DNA from: Rutpela maculata
Lineage: Eukaryota > Arthropoda > Insecta > Coleoptera > Cerambycidae
DNA length: 64,000 nucleotides
Assembly: GCA_936432065.2 (NCBI GenBank)
Contig: OW386290.2
Span: 137,217,677 to 137,281,676 of the forward strand
Reading direction: 5' to 3'
Position numbers and translations under genes: made by a program. Shown piece after piece: positions 1-10,968 of the stretch; position 1 is the first letter of the stretch, and each line of letters opens with the position of its first letter. The notes under the pieces are model-generated. The model saw nothing but the letters and a program-made list of their open reading frames with translations. It had not been told where the DNA came from and did no database searches.

Positions 1-176
1 AGTGATTTTTTTTGTAGCAAGTTGCGGGGTATGCACTTTAGGTTTTACCAACGACTTTACAATATCAGCCCCTTGCCGCTTCGCACCTGCTAAAATAAAC
101 ATTTCAAAATTAAAAGTTACACGACCATAGAACCATGAAATTGCCATTTGTGTTTTGCCCGTCCCAGCCCAGACAG
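1..176 (-). CDS. possible exon of an unidentified gene, cut by window edge
   Basis: On the minus strand a T-rich tract ending CTAATAG (a good 3' splice acceptor) is followed by an open frame that runs to the window edge, about 58 codons without a stop. It begins VWAGTGKTQMAISWFYGR and continues with a lysine-rich stretch. AGTGKT resembles a Walker A loop, but no other P-loop motif is visible. I do not recognise the protein. The frame is short, so chance openness in AT-rich DNA is a real alternative; the acceptor and the locally higher GC are the only support. It is the only candidate piece of a host gene in the window. Confidence 0.25.
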
Positions 177-823
177 CTATTAGAAAAAAATATCACTTAA
201 TCCCTCAAAAACAAGAAACATGCACACAACTGCTCTTGAGTCAAATGCCAGAAAAAATGCAATCGGTTCTCGAGATAATATACATCGCCGCGGTATTTTA
301 CCACATACAGTGAGGGTAGCTACATCCCTTATGCTCTGCAGATGCTAAAAATTATAAAGTCATTCAGTTATTTGTAATAAAAAATAACAACGATAGCACC
401 GCAATAAAACAAGTTACGAAATGGAACCAGTCTGGGGAACTCCATTTAATAAAGCGAGAGTGGCATATTTAAAATGAGTTTGGGATTGTTTTCATGTGAT
501 TTTCTGGAGCTCTTGCTGAGACTAATTTCGTAATCACGGTGTGACTCCAAATTCCAATATTAATAGTCGGGTTACTGATTTTAATTTAGAATTGATATAA
601 AGCTCTGGTTTCAAAGCCAAGTTTTAATTTACTCTGTCTACGGTTTGCAGGCTATGGCGGACACAAAGAGAAGAAAATTATAAAAGTTTTCTTAATTACA
701 ATACAATTATTCATTATGTTATATGCTGTAAAAAGTTTGTGTCAAATATTTTTTACTGTATAGAAAATTTAAAGAAAAAATCGAGTTCAGTGTTTTACAC
801 GTGATGTAAATGAAAATAAAAAT
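177..823. other. AT-rich interval, nothing recognised
   Basis: If the exon candidate at the left edge is real, this would be its upstream intron. No coding frame, inverted repeat or known TE signature was found. A TAA microsatellite at its right end belongs to the neighbouring LINE tail. Confidence 0.5.
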
Positions 824-862
824 TAATAATAATAATAATAAATTGTCTTTATTTATTTTTCT

Positions 863-907
863 GTCTTGGCGAAGTTCAGACTAGCTGCTCTACCACTCAA
901 CCAAGAC
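863..907 (-). other. 3'-UTR terminal hairpin of the LINE
   Basis: GTCTTGG and CCAAGAC form a perfect 7-bp stem around a 31-nt loop, about 20 nt from the microsatellite tail. The minus-strand loop contains TGAGTGGTAGAGCAG, which looks like a tRNA D-arm/A box. 3'-end hairpins in related LINEs are recognised by the RT during target-primed reverse transcription; that role here is inferred. Confidence 0.5.
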
Positions 908-1205
908 AATTCATACAATAAATAATTAACATCTCTAGATAGTTCTAGACAAAAAATACAAAGCAGAAAAATAAGAAGAGAAAAAAATACAATTGTTCAT
1001 ATTTTTTATTTCCGGGGTGGAAATACTTTATGGACACCTGAACGGTAGTGTGAGACTCATCTCTAGGCATACCCACTGAAACCACCCCTCTTCAGTGTAT
1101 GATGTATCCTGGAACCGCTCTCGCTTCTCTTCAGGATACACGTCAATCGTTATTCAATGTATATATGTTGTTATTTTTCCCGTGTCTTTGTTCCCTGTAT
1201 TCCCT

Positions 1206-1722
1206 CTAGTTGTGCAAAGGGTATAGGTCGGGATTACTCTCATCTTCTCCTTTATGCACGACGATCCGTGTAATAGCTGTTTCGGCCTTTGCCCAATTGT
1301 CTTCAGATTGCAGCATGAATTCCACAACCTCATCCGGCCCTAGACGATTTATGCCTCGTCTCTCCTCCACCAGACTGTGTGCTCTGCATCATCTATTTCG
1401 CCACAATATGCGCACTCTCGAGAGTCCAGCTTTCCTATCCTCAACAGGTAGTCGGCAAAACAGCCGTGACCTGTCAGGGCCTGCGTGAGATGATACCCTA
1501 CTTCCCCGTGTTTCCTTTCCACCCACTCTTTGACTGTAGGGATCATACGGTGAGTCCATCTTCCTTTATGGGCGTTCTCCCACCTGTTCTGCCATCTTTC
1601 GAACAGTCTTTCCCTGGCGGTTCCTCTCTCGACTCCTTCGTACACTTCTACCCTTTCCTTGACCAGTAAATCCACTGGAGGGATCCCTGCTACCATCAGC
1701 ACTGCCTCGTGTGCTGGTGGAA
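1206..1722 (-). pseudogene. LINE ORF2 C-terminus with zinc knuckle, frameshifted
   Basis: This is the post-RT C-terminal region of an R1/I-type LINE ORF2. It opens with AGIPPVDLLVKERVEVYEG, the stretch that usually follows the RT, and continues through LTGHGCFADYLLRIG to a cysteine-histidine knuckle (CAYCGEIDDAEHTVW). A frameshift near 1370 ends the longest frame early. The true C-terminus continues in another frame (EERRGINRLGPDEVVEFML) to a TAG at 1206. In the family the knuckle is thought to help bind element RNA or target DNA. The RT and endonuclease are missing because the copy is 5'-truncated. Confidence 0.7.
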
Positions 1723-1789
1723 GTGTTCATATTTAGAATAGCATCATTGTTTACCTAGATACAACTTTCTTGCGTTGCTTTTAAAAGAA

Positions 1790-2940
1790 AGTAAGGGCAA
1801 GATAAAGATCATTGGAATAAGGCAGAAGTATATTGGGGGATAGTAAGCTGATTTGTAAATCTCAAGTTTCTATTATGCATGTATGTTCTTGGAAGTAATT
1901 TACATGATAAATAATTAGAAATATGTGTTGCCAGAAGTTTGTGAATAAAACATGCCAAATGAGGATTTCTACGATTGAACATTTTAAGCCATTTAATATC
2001 ATTGATGAATGAAGTTGTATGCTCTCTGCATTGTAGCCCAAAAATAAAACGTATACATGAATCTTGCACTTTTTGTATTCTTGTGGAAGTATCTTAACAC
2101 GGCCATAAACAATATCACAATATAATTATTGACAGATTGACAGATTCACAGTATCAGTGTGTCACATTTTAATATTTCGCGTCAGGCAATGATGGTTAGC
2201 ATATAAATTTTTTAGTAAGTAATACAATTTTCTAACAAGTGTATTAACATGTCTATGAACTCAAGCTGGAAATCTATATTTAATCCTAAGTATTTTATTT
2301 TAGCTGTCTGTCTTTAGGACTTCCAAATAAAATGGCAGATGACTTTGTGCCGTTAATACTGAGACAATGATTTTTCGATATTTTAACTAATTTGAGAATA
2401 TCCTGATTAAGACAAATTTCCATTTGCAGACATTTTTCAGTGCTAACAGAAAAATATAAATTTGTGTCATCGGCATAAAAATGAGAAGAAAAGTGTTGTA
2501 AAACTCTTTTAAAATCTGAAGTATATATGATAAAAAATAGTGGTGCCAAGATAGACCGCTGCGGGGCTCCGTGGGTTATATTTTTAGTGACTAACAGTCT
2601 ACTCTTACTAATTACCTGTTGATTTCTATCAGTTAAATATGACTTAACTGGGGAACATGCAGTAGTCTGAAAACCGAAATATTTAAGTTTAGCGCATAGG
2701 AGCTGGTGACTCATGGTGTCAAAAGCTTTACTGTAATCTAGTGAGAGTAATATAGCTCCACTGCCTTTGTCGCGATTGCTGATTATATCACATGATACTC
2801 ATAGTATCATGATTATATCATCAGTAATTTTTAAGGGCGCACTGGTGGTGCTGTGATTTTGCCTGAAACCTGATTGGTTTTCAGGTAAAATTAATTTAGC
2901 TACACAGTAGCTGTAGACAGATCTGGTCGTATAATGCTCA
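1790..2940 (-). pseudogene. decayed jockey/CR1-group LINE reverse transcriptase
   Basis: Minus-strand RT pieces appear in order: ENQSGFRQNHSTTSA (about 2850), LDYSKAFDT (about 2720), KSYLTDRNQQ and GAPQRSILAPLFFIIYT (2600-2530), the catalytic motif FYADDTNLYF (about 2470), and a C-terminal piece IRFIFGLQCREHTTSFI (2069-1809). The C-terminal part aligns with that of the LINE at 43.7-46.4 kb (VRYIFGLRKFDHISHKI), so the two are family members. Stops, frameshifts and a short local palindrome (TGATACTCATAGTATCA, about 2797) break the frame. The 5' end and endonuclease are absent. Confidence 0.75.
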
Positions 2941-3048
2941 TTCTAAAATTTTTGAACTATAGTTATTAAGTGTTACAAAAAATGATATCAAATTGTTTAT
3001 TCTAATGAAAGCTTAGATTGATTTTGTACAACTATCATACAATGTTAT

Positions 3049-3105
3049 TATACTCTTCTCAAATACGAAAACAAAGAATATTGTATTTGATCGGCACATT
3101 TCATT
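3049..3105 (-). mobile_element. truncated 3' end of Helentron-like family B
   Basis: The sequence matches the hairpin end of the family-B copies at 21691 and 47912, including TATTGTATTTGATCGGCAC next to a degraded ATACTCTTC stem. Nothing of the rest of the element follows. Confidence 0.6.
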
Positions 3106-3198
3106 AAAATCGAAATATCTCAGAAACTATTGGTTCATTAGATAGGGAATGATATTGAAAGTTACCTTAAAATAATGAACAGAATTCGAATCCTGCAT

Positions 3199-3954
3199 AA
3201 AAAACCGCTGCCCAAGGAATCACTACTTCCACATCCAGATTTTCTATCCAAGTCTCTCACAACGAAGAATTTTGTATGTGGAAATAATTGTTCATGAAAC
3301 TTTAATAATATAATATTTGAAATTGTCTACCTGGTGTGGGGGTGGTGATAGGAGGGTGATAGTGGGAGTGGATGAATTAAAAAAATATTTTAAGATTTTT
3401 GGTCCTTGCACACACACTAAATCACAATTTTTTTTCATCCCCTTTAATAATAGGGTGGGGGTGGTAACCCAACAAACACAAAAGGTCGGCTCATCAGCGG
3501 ACCATCACTGGGTCAGAAATGAAACTTCTGGCCCTATGATGGCCCACTGGAGGGCCGACCTTTTGTGTTTGTAGGGAATGGGGATGGCTACTGCCAAAAA
3601 ATTTTTGAGACTTTAGCTTCTCTTGTATATACTCAATGCCAAGTTTTTGGACTCTTGGCTGCTTGATTTACCTATTTACCCCCCATTTACCTCAATTTAC
3701 CCCCCATCCTTTCGACGAATAAGATGAAAATATAATCTAGTTCCAGATCCCGTTTAAAGTACATACCAAATTTCAATATCAAGAGTAAGTCAATATCAAG
3801 TCAATATCAGAGTAATCGTGCACACAAAAAAAATTACAGACAGAGCGACAGACAGAATTTCTTTTTTCGTTTCATGACATTCTAAGCCTATTTGAACAAT
3901 AACAATTTTCAATTTTTTTTTGTCGTTACTATACTTCCACTGGATGTGGAAGTA
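3199..3954 (+). mobile_element. Helentron-like non-autonomous element, family A copy 1
   Basis: It starts AAAAACCGCTGCCCAAGG, has a subterminal CTACTTCCACATCCAG (3223-3238), a short GACA tract, and ends with a hairpin TACTTCCAC-TGGAT-GTGGAAGTA (3932-3954) whose 3' half is complementary to the subterminal repeat. Two other copies (10969-11701 and 18103-18696) share the full layout in the opposite orientation. A subterminal inverted repeat, a 3' hairpin and a GTCY tract are the hallmarks of HINE/DINE-1 (mini-me) elements mobilised by Helentrons. No protein is encoded; the frame over the GGGTGG-rich part is incidental. Confidence 0.65.
3473..3571. repeat. 99-bp palindromic insertion inside family A copy 1
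   Basis: Perfect 18-bp arms, CAAACACAAAAGGTCGGC and its complement, enclose about 63 bp. The segment is absent from the matching position of the family-A copy at 10969-11701, so it is an insertion. No clear target duplication can be read. Confidence 0.6.
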
Positions 3955-4137
3955 AGATAAGGCATGACATGTAAGATAAGGAAGTTGATGTCAACTTTCG
4001 GTATGACCGGAAGTGTCATATTGTGACGTTATTTTCATTGAATAAATGACGCCTGAAAACTTAAATGTTCAGCTTCAAATTATTTGGAGTTTTTCTAAAA
4101 CGTCTAATAGACCACTAACCGTGATGCACTCTGTATA

Positions 4138-4270
4138 CAGGGTGATTCATAAGGAATGGGTAATATTTTACCTGTAGATTCTATAGCGGAAAACATTATT
4201 TTTTTGCTTAATAACTGGGGGTCAAATATTAATACTTACTGAGATACAGGGTGTTAAAGTTAAAAATAAT
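4138..4270 (+). mobile_element. solitary mariner-type terminus
   Basis: TA is followed by CAGGGTGATTCATAAGGAAT, a typical insect Tc1/mariner terminal sequence with a TA insertion site. No matching inverted terminus was found downstream, so only one end remains. Confidence 0.4.
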
Positions 4271-4727
4271 TTAGTAATGTTGTTATATTTCAGTTAGCAC
4301 ACAGCCGCGTACTGAAAATCCCAAAAAAAATTCCTCGAAAATGAAAATTGATGAGCAAGAGGGAGACAATTAGAAAAAAAATTTCTAGTATAGAAAAAAA
4401 AAGAAATAGAATATATATTAAAAATTATAAAATAAAATAATAAATATAAAATTTTAAAACGAAATTTGATGGCTTACAGAACCTTGGAAGGGGGTACTTA
4501 CCTCCCTCCGTAAATCCGCGCTTGCATGCAATGCAGAAAGAGCGAGCGGCAATGCCATACCGCACAATTTAGAGTTTGAAATATTTGTTTTTCTAGAAAT
4601 TTTGATATTCAAAGAGGAATTGTAATTGGGAAGAGAAAATTTAAAGAGACTAAAAACAAATCAAAAATAAAATGAAACGAAGAAAAGGATAGAAAAGAAG
4701 AGAGAAAAATTGTGAATCCACTTTAAC

Positions 4728-4738
4728 CACTGAGCTAT
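4728..4738 (-). promoter_or_regulatory. orphan tRNA-type A box
   Basis: On the minus strand GGCCATAGCTCAGTGGTTAA contains TAGCTCAGTGG, an exact fit to the tRNA A-box consensus TRGCNNARYGG. No B box follows within 100 bp, so this is a tRNA-half relic or SINE head rather than a working Pol III promoter. Confidence 0.35.
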
Positions 4739-5250
4739 GGCCGTAAAACATTTGCGGATATTATGAATTATGGCAGAGAAAGCAAAACACGAAATCTTTA
4801 AACGATCAAATCTTCGTTAATACATGAGTGAGATGGCCGTACGATGTCGATATCAGAAGAGCAAAGATGGCATTTTAAACCACATACGCCAAATCGAAAA
4901 TTCGTTCCTCCAAGAACGTGCAATAAATGGCAGTATTACATATTTAGCATTTAACTTTGTTTGAACCCACTAGATGAGTAAGTAAACCGCATGGACATCA
5001 TCTCCGCACGTTCGCCTAGAATCTCGAAGCCTCGGTAACGAAAGTGGGTTAAATACCCTTGTCGTGGCGTAATTTTATGTATATTGACTGTTAAATGATT
5101 ATGATGATTAAAGATGATTAAAGTTATTGGTTGGATGCAGTTTTCGATAAAAAAATGCGTTACAAAAAACATTTTGCAAAAATGCAAGAAATGTAACTTT
5201 AAAATAATATAAAAAAGTGACGTTTAGAGTTCTATTCGACTATTATAGTA

Positions 5251-6034
5251 CAGGGAAATTAGCATTTGACCTGGACAAAATTAGTAAAAATGTGAATTTT
5301 TGCACATACGTTCTTTGAAAAAAATCTAAATCCACAAAAATCCCAACATGGCTACCCAAAATATTAAAGGTCACATTATTTTTGCAAATATCTCGCGTCC
5401 TATACATCGGATGCCCATGAGGTCAGTGAAAATTGTAGAGAATTAAATTATCTACAAGTTGTTTTTTTTTTATTTTTTACCAAACCGCCCCCCCCCCCCC
5501 CCCTTTTTCGAGATATGCGAGGTGGCGGTGGAAGGAATAACAGACAATTTATTTTTTATTTTCGAGATATTCGCGTTTTCTTTTAACTTCGACCTTGAAT
5601 ATCTCGAAAAGGGCTAGGTTTTGGGAAAAAATGCAAAATACCAATCTTGTAGATAATTGAATTCTCTACAGCTTTTATGTTAACTTTATTGCTGTCCGAT
5701 TTTTTGGCGCGAGATATTCACGAAAAACCATGTTTTGAAACTTTGACCTTGAATTCCTCGAAAAAGGGGGGATTGGATTGGTAAAAAATAAAAAAGAGAA
5801 CTAAACTAAATAATCTAATTCTCTACAACTCCCACATTGACCTTATGAGTATCCGATGCATAGGACGCGAGATATTTGTAAAAAAATTTGACTTTCAATA
5901 TCTTGGGTAGCCATGTTGGGATTTTTGTAATTTTTGTGGATTTAGGTTTGGGACACCTCAAAGAATGTATGCAAACATTCAGATTTTTACTAATTTTGTC
6001 CAGGTTTCCTCATTTTTTTTGTCTAATTTCCCTG
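5251..6034. mobile_element. foldback MITE with about 220-bp inverted arms
   Basis: Ends are CAGGGAAATTAG and CTAATTTCCCTG. The arms match over roughly 220 bp, with shared blocks such as CCAACATGGCTACCCAA and ATATCTCGCGTCCTAT. Copies of AGTA lie at or next to both outer edges, but the duplication is not clean. A run of 16 C (5488-5503) interrupts one arm. Non-coding. Confidence 0.75.
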
Positions 6035-7463
6035 CAGTATTAAGGAACAATACCCTGAATGTTTTAAATCAAGATACATCCTATACAGTAACTAGAGGTT
6101 TTAACTTCGGAATAATGTCATATTGAACGGATTTCGTTCATTTTTGGCAGTATAATAGTAAATGCTTCACAGAAAAGTTTCTATATTGTGCGGGGGCTTG
6201 CTAATTTATACGGGGTGGATGCCACCCCTTCTCAGGGGGTGGCACTTAAAAAATATATATATTTATTGGAGCTGAAATAGAATCAAATTTTAAGAAGAAA
6301 AGATTCTATGCAATTTTTCACATAAATTGATAGTTTTTAAGTTATAACGACTTCAAAATTACGATTTTAGCTTAAAAAAAAGGTATTTCCAAACGGCTTT
6401 CGTCAAATATCTCGAAAAATATTACTTTATCGAAAAAATGTTACAGACCAATTACAGAAAGTACAAACTGAGAATTAATTATATTTTTTGTTTATTGATG
6501 TAGGATTAACAATTTCGGAGATATTTAAGTTTATATTTGGTATCCAAATGTTTCGAAATTACCTTTAAAGTTTAAAATGCATTTTTTTCTAAAGCAAGTA
6601 CTTTAAATGAGCAAACAAATTTGAGCATCTAGGTAATGCTACATCTTAACGAAAAACTGTATTTGAGATAATTTTTTTAAATTACTGGCTAATTAGATTA
6701 ACAAAATGGCGACCTTTTTATATAAAAAAAGTATAAATACGCAAAATTTTCCGTCACAACTTGTTTATTTCTTATGCTACAGGAACGAGCAAAAAATAAT
6801 TTGAAAGCGCAATTAATTGTCTTTAATTTCATTTCTTAGCATGCGTGACGTAGGTGTCACAGTTTCTGAGATATTTAACATTTAAACTGCATTTTTCGTC
6901 TTATAAACGTTCGGACGACATTTGTAAACTTTCATATCTCCGAAACTATTAAATCTATGTTAATAAATAAACAAGCGAAATTCATTATCAGTTTATGAGC
7001 TTTATTTTTGGTCTCTACCCATTTATCAATAAAATTAATATTTATTGAGATATTTGGAAAAGGAAAAAAAAATTGCGTTTTATCGAAAATACCTTTATAG
7101 TTTAATCTGTATTTTTTTCTAAAGCAAGTGCTGTATACAAACCAAAAAATTTGAGCATCTACGTCATGCTATATATTAATGAGAAACAGTGTTTGAAATT
7201 CCTTTTTTTTAATTACTGGCTAATAACAGTAACAAAATGGCGACGTTGTTATTAAAAAAATGTGTAGACGCACATTGCTTCGGTCATAACTTCCTTGTTT
7301 TTTATGCTATAGAAACAAATAAAAAAACAGTTGAAAGCTTAATTAGTAATCTATTATTCTACTTATTAGCATCCTTGACGTAGGTGTCACAGTTTCTGAG
7401 ATATTTAACTCTCATTCTAAATAATTATCTTATGAACACTTGGATGCCAAATGTAAACTTAAT

Positions 7464-8520
7464 TTTTTTTTTTTTAAAGTAAATTAAAACTTATTTATTG
7501 TTTAGAAAATTATTGTTTAGAAAAATACAAATTCTTGTTGACAAACTTTAAAAAATAAAATAACAAATAAGTAAATAGATAATAAGTAACATAAAAATTG
7601 TATAAAATATGTAGAATACAATACATAGATAAACATTCATATTACTATAACATTATATAGATGTTGCTGCACATTTATGAAATCACCTAAACTCTCTAAG
7701 GAGCTTGTGCGTGATTTTCACAAATAAAGCAGCAACGTATCTGGATTATAGTATATGTGGAAAATTGTATATACATGGTAAGCATTAGATAAATGCCTAC
7801 ATTTAAAATTTATTTTAATTTTAATTTTAATTATTATATAGTGGTGTGAGAAGGAGGATATTATATTCTAAATTTACAAGTTAGTTGTAATTATTATAGA
7901 TATTGAACATTATACTACTGGAAAATTACTTTTATTTGTCTGTAGTTTTCATTTGTAGTTTGAGATTTTTTTTAATTCATGCTTGTTTTTTATGCTTTTT
8001 AATTTTGCGGGCAACATATTATATAGTTTGGGTCCATAATAGAAAATAAATCGCTGGGTATGCGTCTTCCGGTATATCGGCACTTGTATGGAAAGATTTG
8101 TATTCCAACGGGTTCCATAGTTATGATTTATCACATTTGGTGGTGATTTAAACATGTACAGTAGACACTCATAAGCATACAATTTTCTTACAGTAAACTT
8201 AATTAGTAATCTTTAAATATATCCAATGCAGAACCTCTGACACCGACTTTCTCCAACCTTTTCATTAATATTTCCTGATCAACCGTGTCGAATGCTTTGG
8301 CTAAATCCAAAAATACAGCAAGGCATTTTTTGTTATCATTTAAACCTTTAATAATATTTCCTATTAGCTCCATAGTTGCGTTTTCCGCACTCATATTTTG
8401 TCTAAATCCAAACTGCTTGTTTGATATTATTTTATTTTTTTCTAAAAAATCGTTTAATCTTGGTTTTAGACACTTTTCAAAGATTTTTGAGAAATTATTA
8501 ATAAGGGAGATTGGGCGATA
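7464..8520 (-). mobile_element. LINE inserted into family C
   Basis: The insertion is defined by comparison with the uninterrupted family-C copy: host DNA stops after GTAAACTTAA and resumes at ATATCTCTGAAATTATTAAT. A T run at the left edge is the minus-strand poly(A). No target-site duplication is apparent at the reconstructed junction. The element is 5'-truncated inside the RT and also has an internal deletion. Confidence 0.75.
7949..8520 (-). pseudogene. LINE RT fragment with internal deletion
   Basis: Reading 8520 to 8203 on the minus strand gives RYRPISLINNFSKIFEK, then QFGFRQNMSAENATMELI and LDLAKAFDTVDQEILMKRL, the first RT blocks of a CR1/jockey-group element. Near 8200 the sequence jumps to the C-terminus (NYGTRWNTNLSIQVPIYR, FYYGPKLYNMLPAKLK, 8110-7985). 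The YxDD catalytic block and everything between are missing. The protein cannot be functional. Confidence 0.75.
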
Positions 8521-8968
8521 TCTCTGAAATTATTAATCCTACATCAATAAACAAAAAATATAATTAATTCTCAGTTTGTACTTTCTGTAATTGGTCTGTA
8601 ACATTTTTTCGATAAAATAATACTTTTCGAGATACTTGACGAAAGCCGTTTGGAAATACCTTTTTTTTAAGCTAAAACCGCAATTTTGAAGTCGTTATAA
8701 CTTAAATACTATCAATTTATGTGAAAAATTGCATAGAACCTTTTCTTCTTAAAATTTGATTCTACTTCAACTCCAATAAATATATGTATTTTTTAAATTC
8801 CACCCCCTGAGAGGGGGTGGCATCCACTCCCTATAAATTAGCAAGCCTCCGCACAATACAGAACCTTTTCTGTGAAGCATTTACTGTTATACTGCCAAAA
8901 ATGAACGAAATCCATTCAATATGACATTATTCCGAAGTTTTGCATATTTTTTACCTATAGGTACTGTA

Positions 8969-10150
8969 CTAATAGTAGTATTCTTATTACCTATAAAACG
9001 TTTCGCTGCACATCCCACTCATTATATTTGTTTATTTTTAATTTCTCTAGTACGCCACAATAACATCACCTTTAAAATTACATTAGAACTATATTCCAGA
9101 ACCAGTAGGGATCCATTACAAAACCGATCCGCCCATTTACAATAAATTTCAACTAATTCTATAGAAGTTCACCGGATTGTACTTTGATTTCTTTGCATAT
9201 TTCTTGAGGTCTGGTGAACAAAAGGCCACCGATTTTCGGATTACCACAAAAAGTTGCACATGCCCTTCATTTAGAGCTAGGTATAACTAACGCATTCAAC
9301 CACGGTTATTGTTGCAGATTTTCAGGGACGACGACACAAAAGATTTTAAAGAATAAGCACCGAAAGTCACCAGGCGAAACGATACATCTTATTTCTTTCC
9401 TCTTTTGAATGTCTTTAGGGTCATTCAGGAGGATTTCAAAGTCGTTTATGAACTCTGTCTCTCAGCATCATTAACAAAAGTACGTGGTGAAATTTTTCAT
9501 AAAACATTTTTATAAACAATTATGCTTTCTTGAAGTCTTTTAATTAAACTTTTCCAAATAGTAGACCCAAAATAAATTTCGAATGGAATTGTTTAGCTGC
9601 AGCGATTTCATGGTTTTAACTTATTTTAGGTGTGACAACTAGCACAATGAGAAGTTGTGGATTAAATATTTTTATTGCTTCCATAAAATTTAAACAATTA
9701 TTGTTGCAAAATTAAAATTTTCTACTATTTTTCTTATTATTTCCGGTTCTAGTAACCGCATCGCAAAAATAAAAATACCAAAATGTTTGCAATAAAATTT
9801 CGAGTAAAATTAAACAACAAATAAATTTTCTGGTAATTTATTAAATTGTAAAAAATAAAAACCGTAAAAAATTGCCCTTTTTTGTTTAATTTAAGAAATA
9901 TGGTGTAATAACGCATACGTTTTAAAGAAAGTTGGTGAAATTATTCCTTTTCTTGAACTAAACCTTTTTTTGCTAAATTTTAGCGCAAAATATCTATATG
10001 GAATTTTCTACTAGCTGACACAAAAATATAAGTATTGGAAAATAACTAGTCTAAATAAGAAGGAATATCAATTTCTTTATTTATAAGCTAGCAAAACTCA
10101 AAAACTAGTGTATCTCGACTCCAAATGCGAGTAAGAGCATTATTACACAG
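8969..10150. other. interval without a supported gene
   Basis: One plus-strand frame (9214-9408) contains LELGITNAFNHG and KHRKSPGETIHLIS. These loosely resemble the helix-turn-helix region before the DDE domain of pogo/Tigger-type transposases, but the match is weak. The remainder is AT-rich with no inverted repeats that I could find. Confidence 0.3.
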
Positions 10151-10159
10151 GTCTACAAA

Positions 10160-10400
10160 AAAAAGGTCTTTTCCTAAGGTTCTCATCCTTCTCTGACGCA
10201 CTAAAGCCAATTTTGAACAATTTTTTTTTCCATCGTGTCAGTTTTTGTCTACCACCCCTTTTGTCCCCTAAAAGGGACAAAAAGGTCTTGTCCTAAGGTT
10301 CTGTTCTAACTTTTCTGAAATATTTCCGCTGAAGCCAATTTTAGACAAAATTTTTTTATCACGTTAGTTTTCTTCTGCCACCTCTAGGAGATAAAAGGGG
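10160..10400. repeat. tandem duplication, about 119-bp period, two units
   Basis: Both units contain AAGGTCTTxTCCTAAGGTTCT, then AGCCAATTTTxxACAA and a CCACC-rich end. The boundary falls near GGGACAAAAAGG (10275). It lies at the outer edge of the left arm of the surrounding element. Confidence 0.6.
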
Positions 10401-10968
10401 GTGGTAGTGGTAAAGGAAAACTTTACTTTAACTCGAAAAAAATTTGTGCAGACCTTAAACTTTGATTATAGGTTCAAAATAGACCAAAGTTCATAAAACA
10501 AAAAAGTTAGAAGTTTCACGGATCCGCGGGAACCTATAGGGGGTGAAAAGGGATATCTTTAATAAAAAATCGATTTTTCTCATTTACTCGAAAAATATGG
10601 CATTTACGGCATTTATTTACAAAAAAATAGCCCCATTTTCAGGGGGTGGCACTTTAAAAACAAAAACATTGAAGCAGAGAGAGAATTAAATGTTAAGAAG
10701 AAAAGATTGTATTTAACTTTTCATATAAATTGATAGTTAAGTTATAACTACTAGAAAATTTGGGATTTTACCTTGAAAAAGTGGCATTTCAAATACTTTT
10801 TCGTCAAATAACTTTATATTAATGTTAAATATCACAGAAACTATGGCACGTAGGCCAATAGTGCTAATAACTAAAATAAAAAACTATTAATTAGGCTTGA
10901 TGATTTTTTTCCTATTTTTATAGCAGAAAAAACAAAGAAATTATGACGATGTACTTTTTCACATATTT

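Larger units (their letters stand above)
824..1725 (-). mobile_element. 3' end of an R1/I-like non-LTR retrotransposon
   Basis: Reading the minus strand: the C-terminal part of ORF2, about 300 bp of 3' UTR, a hairpin, then AATAAAGACAATT and a (TTA)n tail (824-842 on the plus strand). The AATAAAGAC-ATTTATTATT ending is shared with the LINE ending at 46354. The copy is 5'-truncated near 1725, where a different decayed LINE abuts it. Confidence 0.75.
3955..5250. other. interval without genes; solitary TE terminus and tRNA-like A box only
   Basis: Apart from the mariner-type terminus at 4138 and the A-box-like string at 4728-4738, this stretch is A-rich low-complexity DNA. A minus-strand frame at 4951-5187 has no recognisable motif and is not supported. 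Confidence 0.5.
6086..8966. mobile_element. family C long-TIR element (mariner-type ends), LINE-interrupted copy
   Basis: It is flanked by TA at 6084-6085 and 8967-8968 and begins CAGTA / ends TACTG. The first about 450 bp (to about 6540) are the reverse complement of 8522-8966. Between the arms are two diverged direct repeats that each carry ACAAAATGGCGAC and GACGTAGGTGTCACAGTTTC. The copy at 52356-54092 has the same arms and repeats without the 1.06-kb insertion. No transposase is present, so mobility must have depended on another element. Confidence 0.8.

Noticed and set aside
9214..9408. A pogo/Tigger transposase
   Set aside because: Only a weak HTH-like resemblance over about 45 residues; no DDE region or TIRs.
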